This document shows, piece by piece, positions 49,945-58,340 of a stretch of 64,000 nt of DNA. This DNA is from Deltaproteobacteria bacterium. GTDB lineage: Bacteria > Desulfobacterota > Desulfobaccia > Desulfobaccales > 0-14-0-80-60-11. The notes beneath the pieces are model-generated. The model made no database searches, was not told the DNA's origin, and saw only the letters and a program-made list of their open reading frames with translations. Positions within the stretch are counted from its first letter, which is position 1, and every line of letters begins with the position of its first letter. Where the stretch lies: assembly GCA_030018495.1 (NCBI GenBank), contig JASEFS010000008.1, positions 53,781 through 117,780 of the forward strand. Reading direction: 5' to 3'. The position numbers and the translations under genes were made by a program.

Positions 49945-52900
49945 GTGAAAAATTTTCTTTTGGTCAATCCGACCTTCGGGGTGCGCCATCCGCCCTTGGG
50001 GCTGGGCTATCTGGCCGGCTATCTGAAGAAATATTATCCCGGCGGCCATCGCTTCCGTCTAATAGATTACGCCTGGCAGACCGACCGGGACCTGAATGCC
50101 GCGCTAAGCGATTTTCCGCCGGACCTCATCGGCATCACGGCCACCACCAACACCTTCCCGGAGGCCAGGCGCATCGCCGCCCTCATCAAGACCAGGTGCG
50201 CGGCGCCCATTATTATCGGCGGCGTGCACATCACCGCGATGCCCGAGGATCTTCTGGGTTCGCCCTTTGATTTGGCGGTGCTGGGTGAGGGCGAAGAAAC
50301 CTTGCTCAGGGTGGTGGAGCACTTCGACCGGACCGGCGGGGTTCATAATGAACAAATCAACGGCTTGGCTTTTCAATCCGGCGACCGATTGGTGCAGACG
50401 CCGCCCCGGCCCCTGATAGACAACCTGGACCACATCCCCATGCCGGACTATAACCTCTTCGCCATGCGGGATTTCTATACCCGCCCCAAGGCCCTGGCCC
50501 ACGGTTTCTACGCCAAGGGCGCCAGCCTCATGCCCTCCCGGGGCTGCCCTTACGGAGATTGCAGCTTCTGCGGCAGCGGCCTCATGTGGCGGCGCCGGGT
50601 GCGGTTTTTTTCACCCCAGCGGGTCTTCGAGGAAATTCGTTTTTTAATTAATACCTTTGGTCTTAACAGCGTTATTTTTTTGGATGACAACTTCACCACA
50701 AAAAGGGCCTGGCTGGAGGAATTGGCGGCCCTCATCAGCGCCGGCGATTTTTACCCCTTCTTTAAATTCGACTGTGAGTCCATTGCCGAGTATTTGGACG
50801 ATCACAAGGCCCGCCTGCTCAAAAGCATGGGTTGCGAGCGGGTGGAATTCGGCTTCGAATCCGGCTGTCAGCGGATCTTGTCCGAACTGAAAAACCAGCG
50901 GGCCGACGTGGCCAAAAGCATCGCCGCCATAGAACTCTGCAAAAAACACGGCCTCAAAATTTTGGGCAACTTCATCTTCGGCTGGCCGGATGAAACCAGG
51001 GCGGAAGTTCTCGAGACCTATGACTTTATTCAGAAACACCCTATTGATTACGTGGCCTGGCACACTTTGGCGCCCTACCCCGGCACCCGCGTATGGCGGC
51101 TCTGGGAAGAAAAATTTGCTCAAGGCCCTCTCCCCTTCCGCCGGGAGGACTTTTACCACGCCGAAACCTGCAACACCCATTTTGCCTTAAATCCCTATAT
51201 TGACCCGGCCCAGGCCAAAGACATCTATGAGAAAATGCGCCGCCAGGCTTACCTGAGCAACACCCAGGTGGTGCATGAATTGAACCTGACCGCCGGCGAG
51301 CGGGAGGAATTGTGGCAGGCCTTTTGGCAGGATATGGAGCGCCTCAACCTGCGTAAACCCTCAGTCTCCCTGACCAAGCCAAATACCCCGGAAAAACTCA
51401 AAGAACTCAGACAAAGCCGGGAATCGCCTTCCGAGGATTCCCTGGAGTTTATGTGCCGCCGTCTGGAAGGCGAGCCGGAGCTCTCCACCGCCGATATTAT
51501 GGCTGAATTCGACCTCCTGACCGGCCATCCCTGGGAGCATCACACCCAATCTCCGGTCACGAACTATTATGCCTGCCTTTACGGCCTGGCCAGGTCCAGC
51601 CGTCCTTCAAAAATTTTGGAAATCGGCACCGGCTTTGGCCTGAGCGCCGCGGCCCTGCTGAAGGCCAGCCATAATCTCGAACTCCTGGTGAGCCTCGATT
51701 TGGGCATCTTCGGCGACCAGTACGGGTTCGGCGAAAACAACCAGGCCTTTGCCCGGCGCAGGATTCATCATTGGTGCGCCGCTCAGGGCATCCCGGTGGA
51801 GCGCGTAAAATTTTTCCAGGCCAACACCCAGCCGCCGGGCAGGACTGATAATGACAATGTTGAGTGTCAGGCCCCACATTGGAGCGAAATCGCAGACCTT
51901 AAGGAACTGTTGACGCCGGCAAGTTTTGACCTGGTCTTTGTGGATGGGAAGCATACCGAAGACGGCCTCTATAATGACCTGAAGACCTTCTGGCCTTTCC
52001 TCAAGCCGGGCGGCCTGCTCATCTGCGACGACCTGCATGACGAGAGTTACCGCGAAGTTTTCGCCTGGGCGGGCGACGCCCTGGCGTCCTTTGAAAAGTT
52101 CACCGGCGAATTTTCACCGGGCATCGAAGAACATTACATCTGGCCGTTTCCCCGGGTCCTGCCCCCGGGCCGGGAGGGCGTGAGGCCTTTCGGGATCATC
52201 CGGAAAAAGACGGCCGCATCGATGCCGGTCCAGCCGCCGGTCATCCCCCCGTCCTGCCGCGCTTGCCGTGAACAGCCGGATTTTGAGGCGCTTATCAGAA
52301 TCTTGGCCAGGCATCAACAGCGCCTTTATTACCGCGACCAGTCTCCAGCCGGTCTGGCCGCTCTGGTCAAACTGGCCGAAGCACATCAACCCACCAAAAT
52401 CGTCGAACTGGGGACCCTCTCCGGTTTGTCACTCAGGGCCTGGCTGGCCGCGGACACGCAGGCCGAGATTATCGCCGTCGACCTCTCTTTTGCGGCCCTG
52501 CAGCAAAGCTTGAAACCGGCTCCTCTGGACCTCTGCCGGGTGCGGCTGCTGGAGCGAAATATCCGGCAAACGGATTTCCGCCGGCTCTGGGAACCTGGGG
52601 ACCGAGTGCTCCTGTACCTGGATGCCCATGACCAGCCCGATGCTCCTATCATGGAGCACCTCCTGGAGCAGGCCTTGCCCATTCTGCCGGCCGGCAGTCT
52701 GGTGGTGGTGGACGACCTCTGGTACAGCCCGGAAACTTTAACGCCAGCAAATGCTAGGGCTTTCTTCCGCAATCGGGTTTTTCATGAAATCGATCCGCTC
52801 CAATGCTTTTCCGGTGCGTATGCCTCCTACTGGCAGGGCGGCTCTTTCATGGGCTTTGCCGAAGTCGGGCCGTTCATAGCGTGGGTCAATGCCCGTCGAA

Positions 52901-55323
52901 TCCCCTTGAATTTCCAGCGGGATCAAAAATGTGCCTCCTTTGAGTGGCCGGGCGATACCCTTGAATCAAAAACAGTGACAACGCCAAAGCAGGACCAGGT
53001 TCCCGCCATGAGCATCTCTTATCATCCCCTGGCGGATGTGGCGGTTATGACTTCCGGCACCCTGGCCTTCGATGCCCCAACCATAGCGGCCCTCAATCTG
53101 CACCAGGAGGCTGTAAAGGCGTACGGCCTGGGTAGTGTTCCCGACGCCCTGGCCTTCCTGGCCCAGGCCGCAACGCTGCCTCACCGCTTAAGCGGCCTCC
53201 GGTATGGTCAGGCAGTTTGCCTGGCGCGGCTGGGACGTTTTGAGGAGGCAACTGCCTCTCTGGAAGAAGAACTGCGTTTGCCATTCCCCCATGAATATAG
53301 CCTCAGGCTGTTAAGCGACCTGCGCGACCGGCTGAGCGAAGCAGAATCAGTTGGCCCTTTTAAAACCGCACATAATTCGCACTCCCCAGGCCTCACCATT
53401 TTCGCCTGTCCCAAGGCCTTTGCAGGCCATACCGCAATTATTCAAAGAAATGCCATTCTGAGTTGGACGAAGCTTAATCCCGCCCCGGAAATCATTCTTT
53501 TCGGCAATGATCCGGGAGTTGCCGATATCGCCGGGGAATTGGGGCTGCGCCATGTTGCCGAAGTGGACTTGAGCCAAGGGGGGACGCCGTTGGTGAGCAG
53601 TCTCTTGCGCCAGGGCCAGGAGTCGGCTTCCGGCGAGCTGCTGGCATACGTCAATGCCGACATCATCCTGGGTCCCGATTTTATGGACGCGGTGGCTGGA
53701 GCGAGCCGGCATTTCCAGAATTTTCTCATGATCGGCCGCCGCTGGGATGCGGATGTTAAAGACCCCTTGGAGTTCAATGAACCTGACTGGTGGAAGAAGC
53801 TTGTGGCACAGACGGCTGATTCGAGGACCTTGCACGCTGAAAGCGCGCTGGATTACTTCGTGTTTACCCGCAACCTGTGGCCCCAAATTCCGGAATTCGC
53901 GCTGGGGCGCACGGCCTGGGACAACTGGCTGGCAGCCCAGCCGCTGTTAAACGGCGTCCCGGTCGTCGACGCCACCCCCTATGTGACGGCCATCCACCAG
54001 AATCATGACTACAGCCACGTTCAAGGCGGCCACGCCGGAGCCTGGAAAGGCGAAGAGGCCGGCCGTAACCAGGACCTCGCCTGGACTTCACCTTTCCTGG
54101 CTTACAGTTCCCATGCCCCCTGGGAAGTGGCGGAATCAGGGGAAATTGCGGCCAGGGAGAGGCAGCAGCGCTTTCTGGCTTTGGGACGGGAAGGTCTGGC
54201 GATTCTTCGGGAGGGCCGACCGGGGCCGGCTTTGGACAGATTTGATGAAATGCTCAACCTGATGCCGGAAGGCATTCCTGGCCTCCAGTATGTGCGGGCC
54301 TTAGCATTGAATGAACTGGGCCGCCAGGAGGATGCCGTATCGGCTCTCCGGCAGGAGCTGGCCTCCCACTCCACCCACCGCCGGGCTCGGGAACTGCTGG
54401 CAGCCCTGGAAAACACCGGTCGGGAAAGTGCCGGGGGAAATCCCAAGATCAGTGTGGTTATCCCCACTCACAACCGGGCCCGTTATCTGCCGGAAGCCAT
54501 TCAGAGCGTTTTAAACCAGGGCTGCGACGACCTGGAAGTACTGGTGGTTGACGACGGCTCCACAGACGACACCCCTGAAGTCATGGCCGAAATGACCGAC
54601 CCCCGGGTGCGGTATCTTAGGAAGGAAAAAACCGGCGCCCCGGACACCCGCAACTGGGGCATCGCCAACGCCCGGGGGGAGTGGCTCCTGTGGTTGGATT
54701 CCGACGACACGCTTATGCCGGGATGGCTGTCCAAGTTGGCCGGCGTCCTTGCCGACGGCGACGGGGCGGATGTCTATTACGGCAATCTGGTGGTGGTCGA
54801 TGCCGCAGGTCAACCCCTCCGCACCTTGAGATACGAGGATTACGCCGATTCGGCGGACCTCCTTCTCGCCAGCCTCCTGCAAGGGAACCCCATCCCTCTA
54901 GGCGGGTCTCTCACGCGCGCCTCGCTGCTTAGGGAGGCGGGCGGCTTTGACACCGATTTCCCCCGCGCCCACGATTATGAATTGTGGAGCCGCTTGGTCC
55001 TGCAGGCCCGCTTCCGGCACATTAACAGACTGGCCTTGGCCTGGCGCTGGCACGACGGCAATATGTCATCCGGCTCGGTGACCCGGGACTTGTCCTACGA
55101 TGCCGAGATAGTCAAGCGCCTGCTCCGGCGGCATCCTTTGAAGGACTTTTTTCCTGACCTCGATTGGGAGGACTGGCCCCGGGCGCAGGCCCAGGCAGCC
55201 CGTCTCATAAGCGAGATCTTCCGGTGCCACGGGGATGAGGACGCGGCTCGGGAATGGCTTCAGGAAGCTGCCGGGCTTGCGGTTGAATCTCAAACCCAAC
55301 CGGAAGCTGCGGTCCATGGCTGA
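49945..55323 (+). CDS. Multidomain protein: B12-binding radical SAM, two methyltransferase-like domains, TPRs, and glycosyltransferase domains
   Basis: About 1,792 residues from a GTG at 49945, preceded by GGGGGAG; an ATG at 49894 would overlap the dehydrogenase by 38 bp and has its SD directly against it. Order (residues): cobalamin-binding Rossmann fold about 10-140; radical SAM about 185-430 with CPYGDCSFC (C201-x4-C206-x2-C209, not the canonical x3-x2); Methyltransf_24-like domain about 555-720 (KILEIGTGFGLSAAALLKAS, DGKHTEDGLYNDLKTFWPFL); a second SAM-type domain about 810-930 (KIVELGTLSGLSLRAWL); TPR about 1045-1115; an unusual GT-like fold about 1150-1350 (YVNADIILGPDFM); TPR about 1400-1490; and GT2 about 1500-1720 (SVVIPTHNRARYLPEAIQS, DDGSTDDT, LDSDD). 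The activities suggest radical methylation coupled to glycosylation on one scaffold. Substrate unknown. Confidence 0.88.
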   Translation: MKNFLLVNPTFGVRHPPLGLGYLAGYLKKYYPGGHRFRLIDYAWQTDRDLNAALSDFPPDLIGITATTNTFPEARRIAALIKTRCAAPIIIGGVHITAMPEDLLGSPFDLAVLGEGEETLLRVVEHFDRTGGVHNEQINGLAFQSGDRLVQTPPRPLIDNLDHIPMPDYNLFAMRDFYTRPKALAHGFYAKGASLMPSRGCPYGDCSFCGSGLMWRRRVRFFSPQRVFEEIRFLINTFGLNSVIFLDDNFTTKRAWLEELAALISAGDFYPFFKFDCESIAEYLDDHKARLLKSMGCERVEFGFESGCQRILSELKNQRADVAKSIAAIELCKKHGLKILGNFIFGWPDETRAEVLETYDFIQKHPIDYVAWHTLAPYPGTRVWRLWEEKFAQGPLPFRREDFYHAETCNTHFALNPYIDPAQAKDIYEKMRRQAYLSNTQVVHELNLTAGEREELWQAFWQDMERLNLRKPSVSLTKPNTPEKLKELRQSRESPSEDSLEFMCRRLEGEPELSTADIMAEFDLLTGHPWEHHTQSPVTNYYACLYGLARSSRPSKILEIGTGFGLSAAALLKASHNLELLVSLDLGIFGDQYGFGENNQAFARRRIHHWCAAQGIPVERVKFFQANTQPPGRTDNDNVECQAPHWSEIADLKELLTPASFDLVFVDGKHTEDGLYNDLKTFWPFLKPGGLLICDDLHDESYREVFAWAGDALASFEKFTGEFSPGIEEHYIWPFPRVLPPGREGVRPFGIIRKKTAASMPVQPPVIPPSCRACREQPDFEALIRILARHQQRLYYRDQSPAGLAALVKLAEAHQPTKIVELGTLSGLSLRAWLAADTQAEIIAVDLSFAALQQSLKPAPLDLCRVRLLERNIRQTDFRRLWEPGDRVLLYLDAHDQPDAPIMEHLLEQALPILPAGSLVVVDDLWYSPETLTPANARAFFRNRVFHEIDPLQCFSGAYASYWQGGSFMGFAEVGPFIAWVNARRIPLNFQRDQKCASFEWPGDTLESKTVTTPKQDQVPAMSISYHPLADVAVMTSGTLAFDAPTIAALNLHQEAVKAYGLGSVPDALAFLAQAATLPHRLSGLRYGQAVCLARLGRFEEATASLEEELRLPFPHEYSLRLLSDLRDRLSEAESVGPFKTAHNSHSPGLTIFACPKAFAGHTAIIQRNAILSWTKLNPAPEIILFGNDPGVADIAGELGLRHVAEVDLSQGGTPLVSSLLRQGQESASGELLAYVNADIILGPDFMDAVAGASRHFQNFLMIGRRWDADVKDPLEFNEPDWWKKLVAQTADSRTLHAESALDYFVFTRNLWPQIPEFALGRTAWDNWLAAQPLLNGVPVVDATPYVTAIHQNHDYSHVQGGHAGAWKGEEAGRNQDLAWTSPFLAYSSHAPWEVAESGEIAARERQQRFLALGREGLAILREGRPGPALDRFDEMLNLMPEGIPGLQYVRALALNELGRQEDAVSALRQELASHSTHRRARELLAALENTGRESAGGNPKISVVIPTHNRARYLPEAIQSVLNQGCDDLEVLVVDDGSTDDTPEVMAEMTDPRVRYLRKEKTGAPDTRNWGIANARGEWLLWLDSDDTLMPGWLSKLAGVLADGDGADVYYGNLVVVDAAGQPLRTLRYEDYADSADLLLASLLQGNPIPLGGSLTRASLLREAGGFDTDFPRAHDYELWSRLVLQARFRHINRLALAWRWHDGNMSSGSVTRDLSYDAEIVKRLLRRHPLKDFFPDLDWEDWPRAQAQAARLISEIFRCHGDEDAAREWLQEAAGLAVESQTQPEAAVHG

Positions 55324-57808
55324 AGCGTATCTTGTTAAGCTCAAACCGCGTCTTCGGCTTCTGTTGGTGGCCCATAAACTGCTAGGGTCAGCCCGGGCCG
55401 GCACGGAGAGCTATTGCCTGAGTCTGGGCCAGACCCTGGCAGATCTGGGGGTGGAGGTTGCCTTCTTGGCCCCCCAGGGGCCTCCCCTCCAAAGCAGACA
55501 GGAGGAAATTTCCTGGCAGCGGGGAGACCTGTCCGGCCTGCCCTTTTTCAGCTTTAACCGGATGAATCCGGATATTCTGGCGAGCCTCGAGCATCCCGGC
55601 TTTGAGGCGGCCTTTAAAAATGTCCTCAAACACCATCCTGTTGACCTGGTTCATTTCCATCACACCTATCTGAGTTCCATATCTCTTATCAATGTTGCCC
55701 GGGAAGCGGGGTTGCCGGTGGTGCTCACCCTGCACGACGCCTGGCTGCTCTGCCCCCGGCTGCATTTAATGACTGATCAAGGCCGGTGCTCCGGGCCGGA
55801 GTCGCCGGAGAAATGCGCCGCCTGTCTGGGACCTCTGGCATTGCCGGCCGCGCCGGAGAACCTGGCGGCGTTCCTGGCAAAGCGTCTGAGACTGATAAAG
55901 ACGCTGCTTCCCGGCTGCCGGGTTTTGGCCCCCTCCCGGTTCTTGCGCAACCTCCATTATGAATACGGACTGGCCCGCGGCGGGATCATCCATCAGCCCC
56001 TGGGGCTGAAGGAGATCGGTCCCCTTTTTCAGGAACAGACTGCCTTTCCCCCTAAATTTGTTTTTTTGGGCAATATCATCCCGGTCAAACGGGTGGACCT
56101 GGCCATCGCGGCCCTGGCGCCGTTGGCGGGCCGGGCTTCACTGGAAATCTGGGGTCAGCTTCCCTTCGATATGGAAAAGCAGTTTTTGGAGAGCATCTCC
56201 CCTTATCCCCATATCAGTTATTGCGGTTCCTATCAGCGGGAAGACCTGCCCAGGATTCTGGCCGGCGTGACCGCTACGCTCATCACCTCGGATTTTGAGA
56301 ACTATCCCCTGGTGGTGCGGGAGAGTCTGATGCTTAAGGTGCCGGTCATCGGCGCCCAGACCGGGGGCATTCCCGAAATCGTCGAGCATGGCAAAAACGG
56401 TCTTCTCTTCCGGCCGGGCGACGCCGAAGCATTGCGTCGACAGGTGGAGCGCCTCATCCAACGGCCCCAACTTGCGGAACGCCTCAAACACAATATCAAG
56501 CCGGTGAAGAGTATGCGCCGGGAGGCGGAAGAGCTCTTGGACCTTTACCGCAGTCTGGTTGTCAGAGGGCGCGCTGACCAATCTAATGATAAGGCTGGTT
56601 GTAAAAAGCAGACTTGCACAGCTTCGGCTCCTCTTCTCCCGCTCCCACGCGGCGGCTGCGCCGTTTCGGAGCACACCCCTTCCGGCCGCTGCTCCATCAT
56701 TATTCCGGTATTCAATAACCTGGAACTCACCAGAGCCTGTCTTCAATCCATCCGGGAAAACACAGAACTAGACTCTTATGAAATTATCGTGGTGGACAAC
56801 GGTTCGACGGACGGAACCAGGGACTTCTTGAAAAAAAATGAGGCCGCCGACCTGAGGCCTGTTCTAAACGAGGCCAACCTGGGTTTCGCCAAGGCTTCGA
56901 ATCAGGGTGCCCGGGCCGCTCAGAGCGACCTCCTGGTATTTCTCAACAACGACACCCTAACCACCTCCCGCTGGCTCAGCGAACTGACCGCAGCTGCGGC
57001 CAAAAGCAACAGAATCGCCGCAGTGGGAGCCAAACTTCTTTATCCCGACGACACCGTGCAGCACGCCGGCGTGGTTTTCAATGTTGAAAAGAAGGTCTTC
57101 CACATCTACCAGCACTTTCATCGAGACCACCCGGCGGTGAACAAGGAGAGACAGTTTCAATGCCTCACCGCGGCCTGCCTGCTGGTAAAGCGGGATGTTT
57201 TCTTTGAGGTAGGCTTATTTGACGAACGGTTTGTCAACGGCTTCGAGGACGTTGATCTCTGCCTCAAAATCGGCAACAAGGGTCTGACACTTCTTTATAA
57301 CCCCCGCAGCGTGGTTGTTCATCTGGAAAGCAAGACTCCGGGGCGGCACGCCAGGGAAAGGGAGAATGCCGAGCTCCTGGCCCACAGGTGGCTGCACCGC
57401 ATCATCCCGGACGCGGAGGCGTATTACGCCGCGGACGGCATCATCGTGCACCATATTCGCCAGGAAACCGGAGAGCCCACAGCCGTTATGTTTGACCGCA
57501 ATCCCAACCCTTTTTGGGAGGAAGCGGCGCGTCTTAAAGCCGCGGGCGAAATGGAGGCGGCCTGCGAGCACTATTTGCGGGCCTTGCGCTTCAATCCCTA
57601 CGATACCCGGAAATGGACTATAGGTGCGGAACTGGTGGATTTGCTGGAGCGACTCGGCAGGTCTCAGGAGGCGGCACTTCACCGCAACTGGCTGGCGCAA
57701 CTGCTGCCCGCGGTTTCTCAGACAAAGACGCTAAGACGCAAAATTATCAAGTTTTCCAAGCAAGGCTTGGAAAACGGTGACAACTTTCTTGCCGGTGACG
57801 GACCATAA
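55316..57808 (+). CDS. GT4-GT2 fusion glycosyltransferase, with a C-terminus derived from a repeat element
   Basis: 830 residues from the ATG at 55316, overlapping the megaprotein stop by 8 bp, so translation is coupled. Residues about 10-415 are a GT-B, GT4-type glycosyltransferase (KFVFLGNIIPVKRVDLAIAA, SDFENYPLVVRESLMLKVPV, GGIPEIVEHGKNGLLF). Residues about 458-670 are a GT2 domain (CSIIIPVFNNLELTRACLQS, VVDNGSTDGTRDF, VFLNNDTLT, FVNGFEDVDLCLK). A C-terminal helical TPR-like segment follows. The final 28 or so residues are encoded by the CAAAGACGC-type repeat and hairpin that flank the next GxxExxY gene, so the native end was probably replaced by an insertion. Both domains look intact. Confidence 0.9.
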   Translation: MAEAYLVKLKPRLRLLLVAHKLLGSARAGTESYCLSLGQTLADLGVEVAFLAPQGPPLQSRQEEISWQRGDLSGLPFFSFNRMNPDILASLEHPGFEAAFKNVLKHHPVDLVHFHHTYLSSISLINVAREAGLPVVLTLHDAWLLCPRLHLMTDQGRCSGPESPEKCAACLGPLALPAAPENLAAFLAKRLRLIKTLLPGCRVLAPSRFLRNLHYEYGLARGGIIHQPLGLKEIGPLFQEQTAFPPKFVFLGNIIPVKRVDLAIAALAPLAGRASLEIWGQLPFDMEKQFLESISPYPHISYCGSYQREDLPRILAGVTATLITSDFENYPLVVRESLMLKVPVIGAQTGGIPEIVEHGKNGLLFRPGDAEALRRQVERLIQRPQLAERLKHNIKPVKSMRREAEELLDLYRSLVVRGRADQSNDKAGCKKQTCTASAPLLPLPRGGCAVSEHTPSGRCSIIIPVFNNLELTRACLQSIRENTELDSYEIIVVDNGSTDGTRDFLKKNEAADLRPVLNEANLGFAKASNQGARAAQSDLLVFLNNDTLTTSRWLSELTAAAAKSNRIAAVGAKLLYPDDTVQHAGVVFNVEKKVFHIYQHFHRDHPAVNKERQFQCLTAACLLVKRDVFFEVGLFDERFVNGFEDVDLCLKIGNKGLTLLYNPRSVVVHLESKTPGRHARERENAELLAHRWLHRIIPDAEAYYAADGIIVHHIRQETGEPTAVMFDRNPNPFWEEAARLKAAGEMEAACEHYLRALRFNPYDTRKWTIGAELVDLLERLGRSQEAALHRNWLAQLLPAVSQTKTLRRKIIKFSKQGLENGDNFLAGDGP
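57722..57775. repeat. Repeat flank of GxxExxY element 2, with hairpin
   Basis: The word CAAAGACGCTAAGACGCAAA (57723-57742) is followed by an 11-bp perfect inverted repeat GTTTTCCAAGC/GCTTGGAAAAC with an AAG loop (57751-57775). It encodes the last residues of the upstream glycosyltransferase and recurs, in a close variant, after the GxxExxY gene at 58241. Confidence 0.78.
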
Positions 57809-57851
57809 TTACTACGATTACTCAACTCCTTTTCATTTAACGTGGGCCGTT

Positions 57852-58235
57852 ATGCACGAGAATGACATTGCCAAGCAGATTGTGGACGCGGCTTTTAAAA
57901 TCCACACCGGTTTAGGCCCGGGCCTTTTGGAATCAGTGTATGAGACGGTGCTCGCTTACGAATTGGCCATAAGAGGATTTAATGTCACGCGCCAGGCGGC
58001 CATACCTTTAGTGTATGAAAAACTAAGCTTTGATGAGGGCTTTCGGGCCGACCTGTTGGTGGAGGATAAAGTTATTGTGGAATTGAAGTCAGTGGAAAAG
58101 GTGGCGCCGGTCCACAAGAAGCAGCTTCTCACCTATTTGCGCTTGGCCGATAAGAGGCTGGGGCTGCTGATCAATTTCGGGGAGGCACTGATTAAAGACG
58201 GCATCACCCGGATCGTCAACCGATTGGAAGAATAG
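57852..58235 (+). CDS. GxxExxY protein, second copy
   Basis: 127 residues from the ATG at 57852; the frame is open upstream into the glycosyltransferase but the family starts at HENDIAKQIVDAAFKIH. It carries GPGLLESVYETVLAYELAIR, then FRADLLVEDKVIVELKSVE, the D...ExK-type core, and KQLLTYLRLADKRLGLLINF. It is a paralogue of 23280-23693, with the same block order and divergent sequence. Both copies lie between matched repeat flanks, which argues for mobility. Biochemical function is not established for the family. Confidence 0.88.
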   Translation: MHENDIAKQIVDAAFKIHTGLGPGLLESVYETVLAYELAIRGFNVTRQAAIPLVYEKLSFDEGFRADLLVEDKVIVELKSVEKVAPVHKKQLLTYLRLADKRLGLLINFGEALIKDGITRIVNRLEE

Positions 58236-58240
58236 CTCAA

Positions 58241-58323
58241 GCAAAGACGCTAAGAACGCGAAGTTAAAAATAAAATGCCGGTCCCTCGAGGGACCGGCAT
58301 TTATCTTTGCGTCTCCCTTCGCG
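58241..58323. repeat. Repeat flank of GxxExxY element 2, downstream
   Basis: GCAAAGACGCTAAGAACGCG starts at 58241 and is matched in inverted, imperfect form by CTTTGCGTCTCCCTTCGCG at 58305-58323. The hppA terminator hairpin sits between the two arms. The words match the upstream flank at 57722, not those of GxxExxY element 1, which uses CACAAAGACACGAAG. Confidence 0.75.
58273..58302 (-). terminator. Rho-independent terminator after hppA
   Basis: A perfect 30-bp palindrome, arms AAATGCCGGTCCCTC and GAGGGACCGGCATTT. On the minus strand it is followed by TATTTTTAAC, about 40 bp past the hppA stop. Confidence 0.9.
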
Positions 58324-58340
58324 AGAGATTTCTGCTTTGC

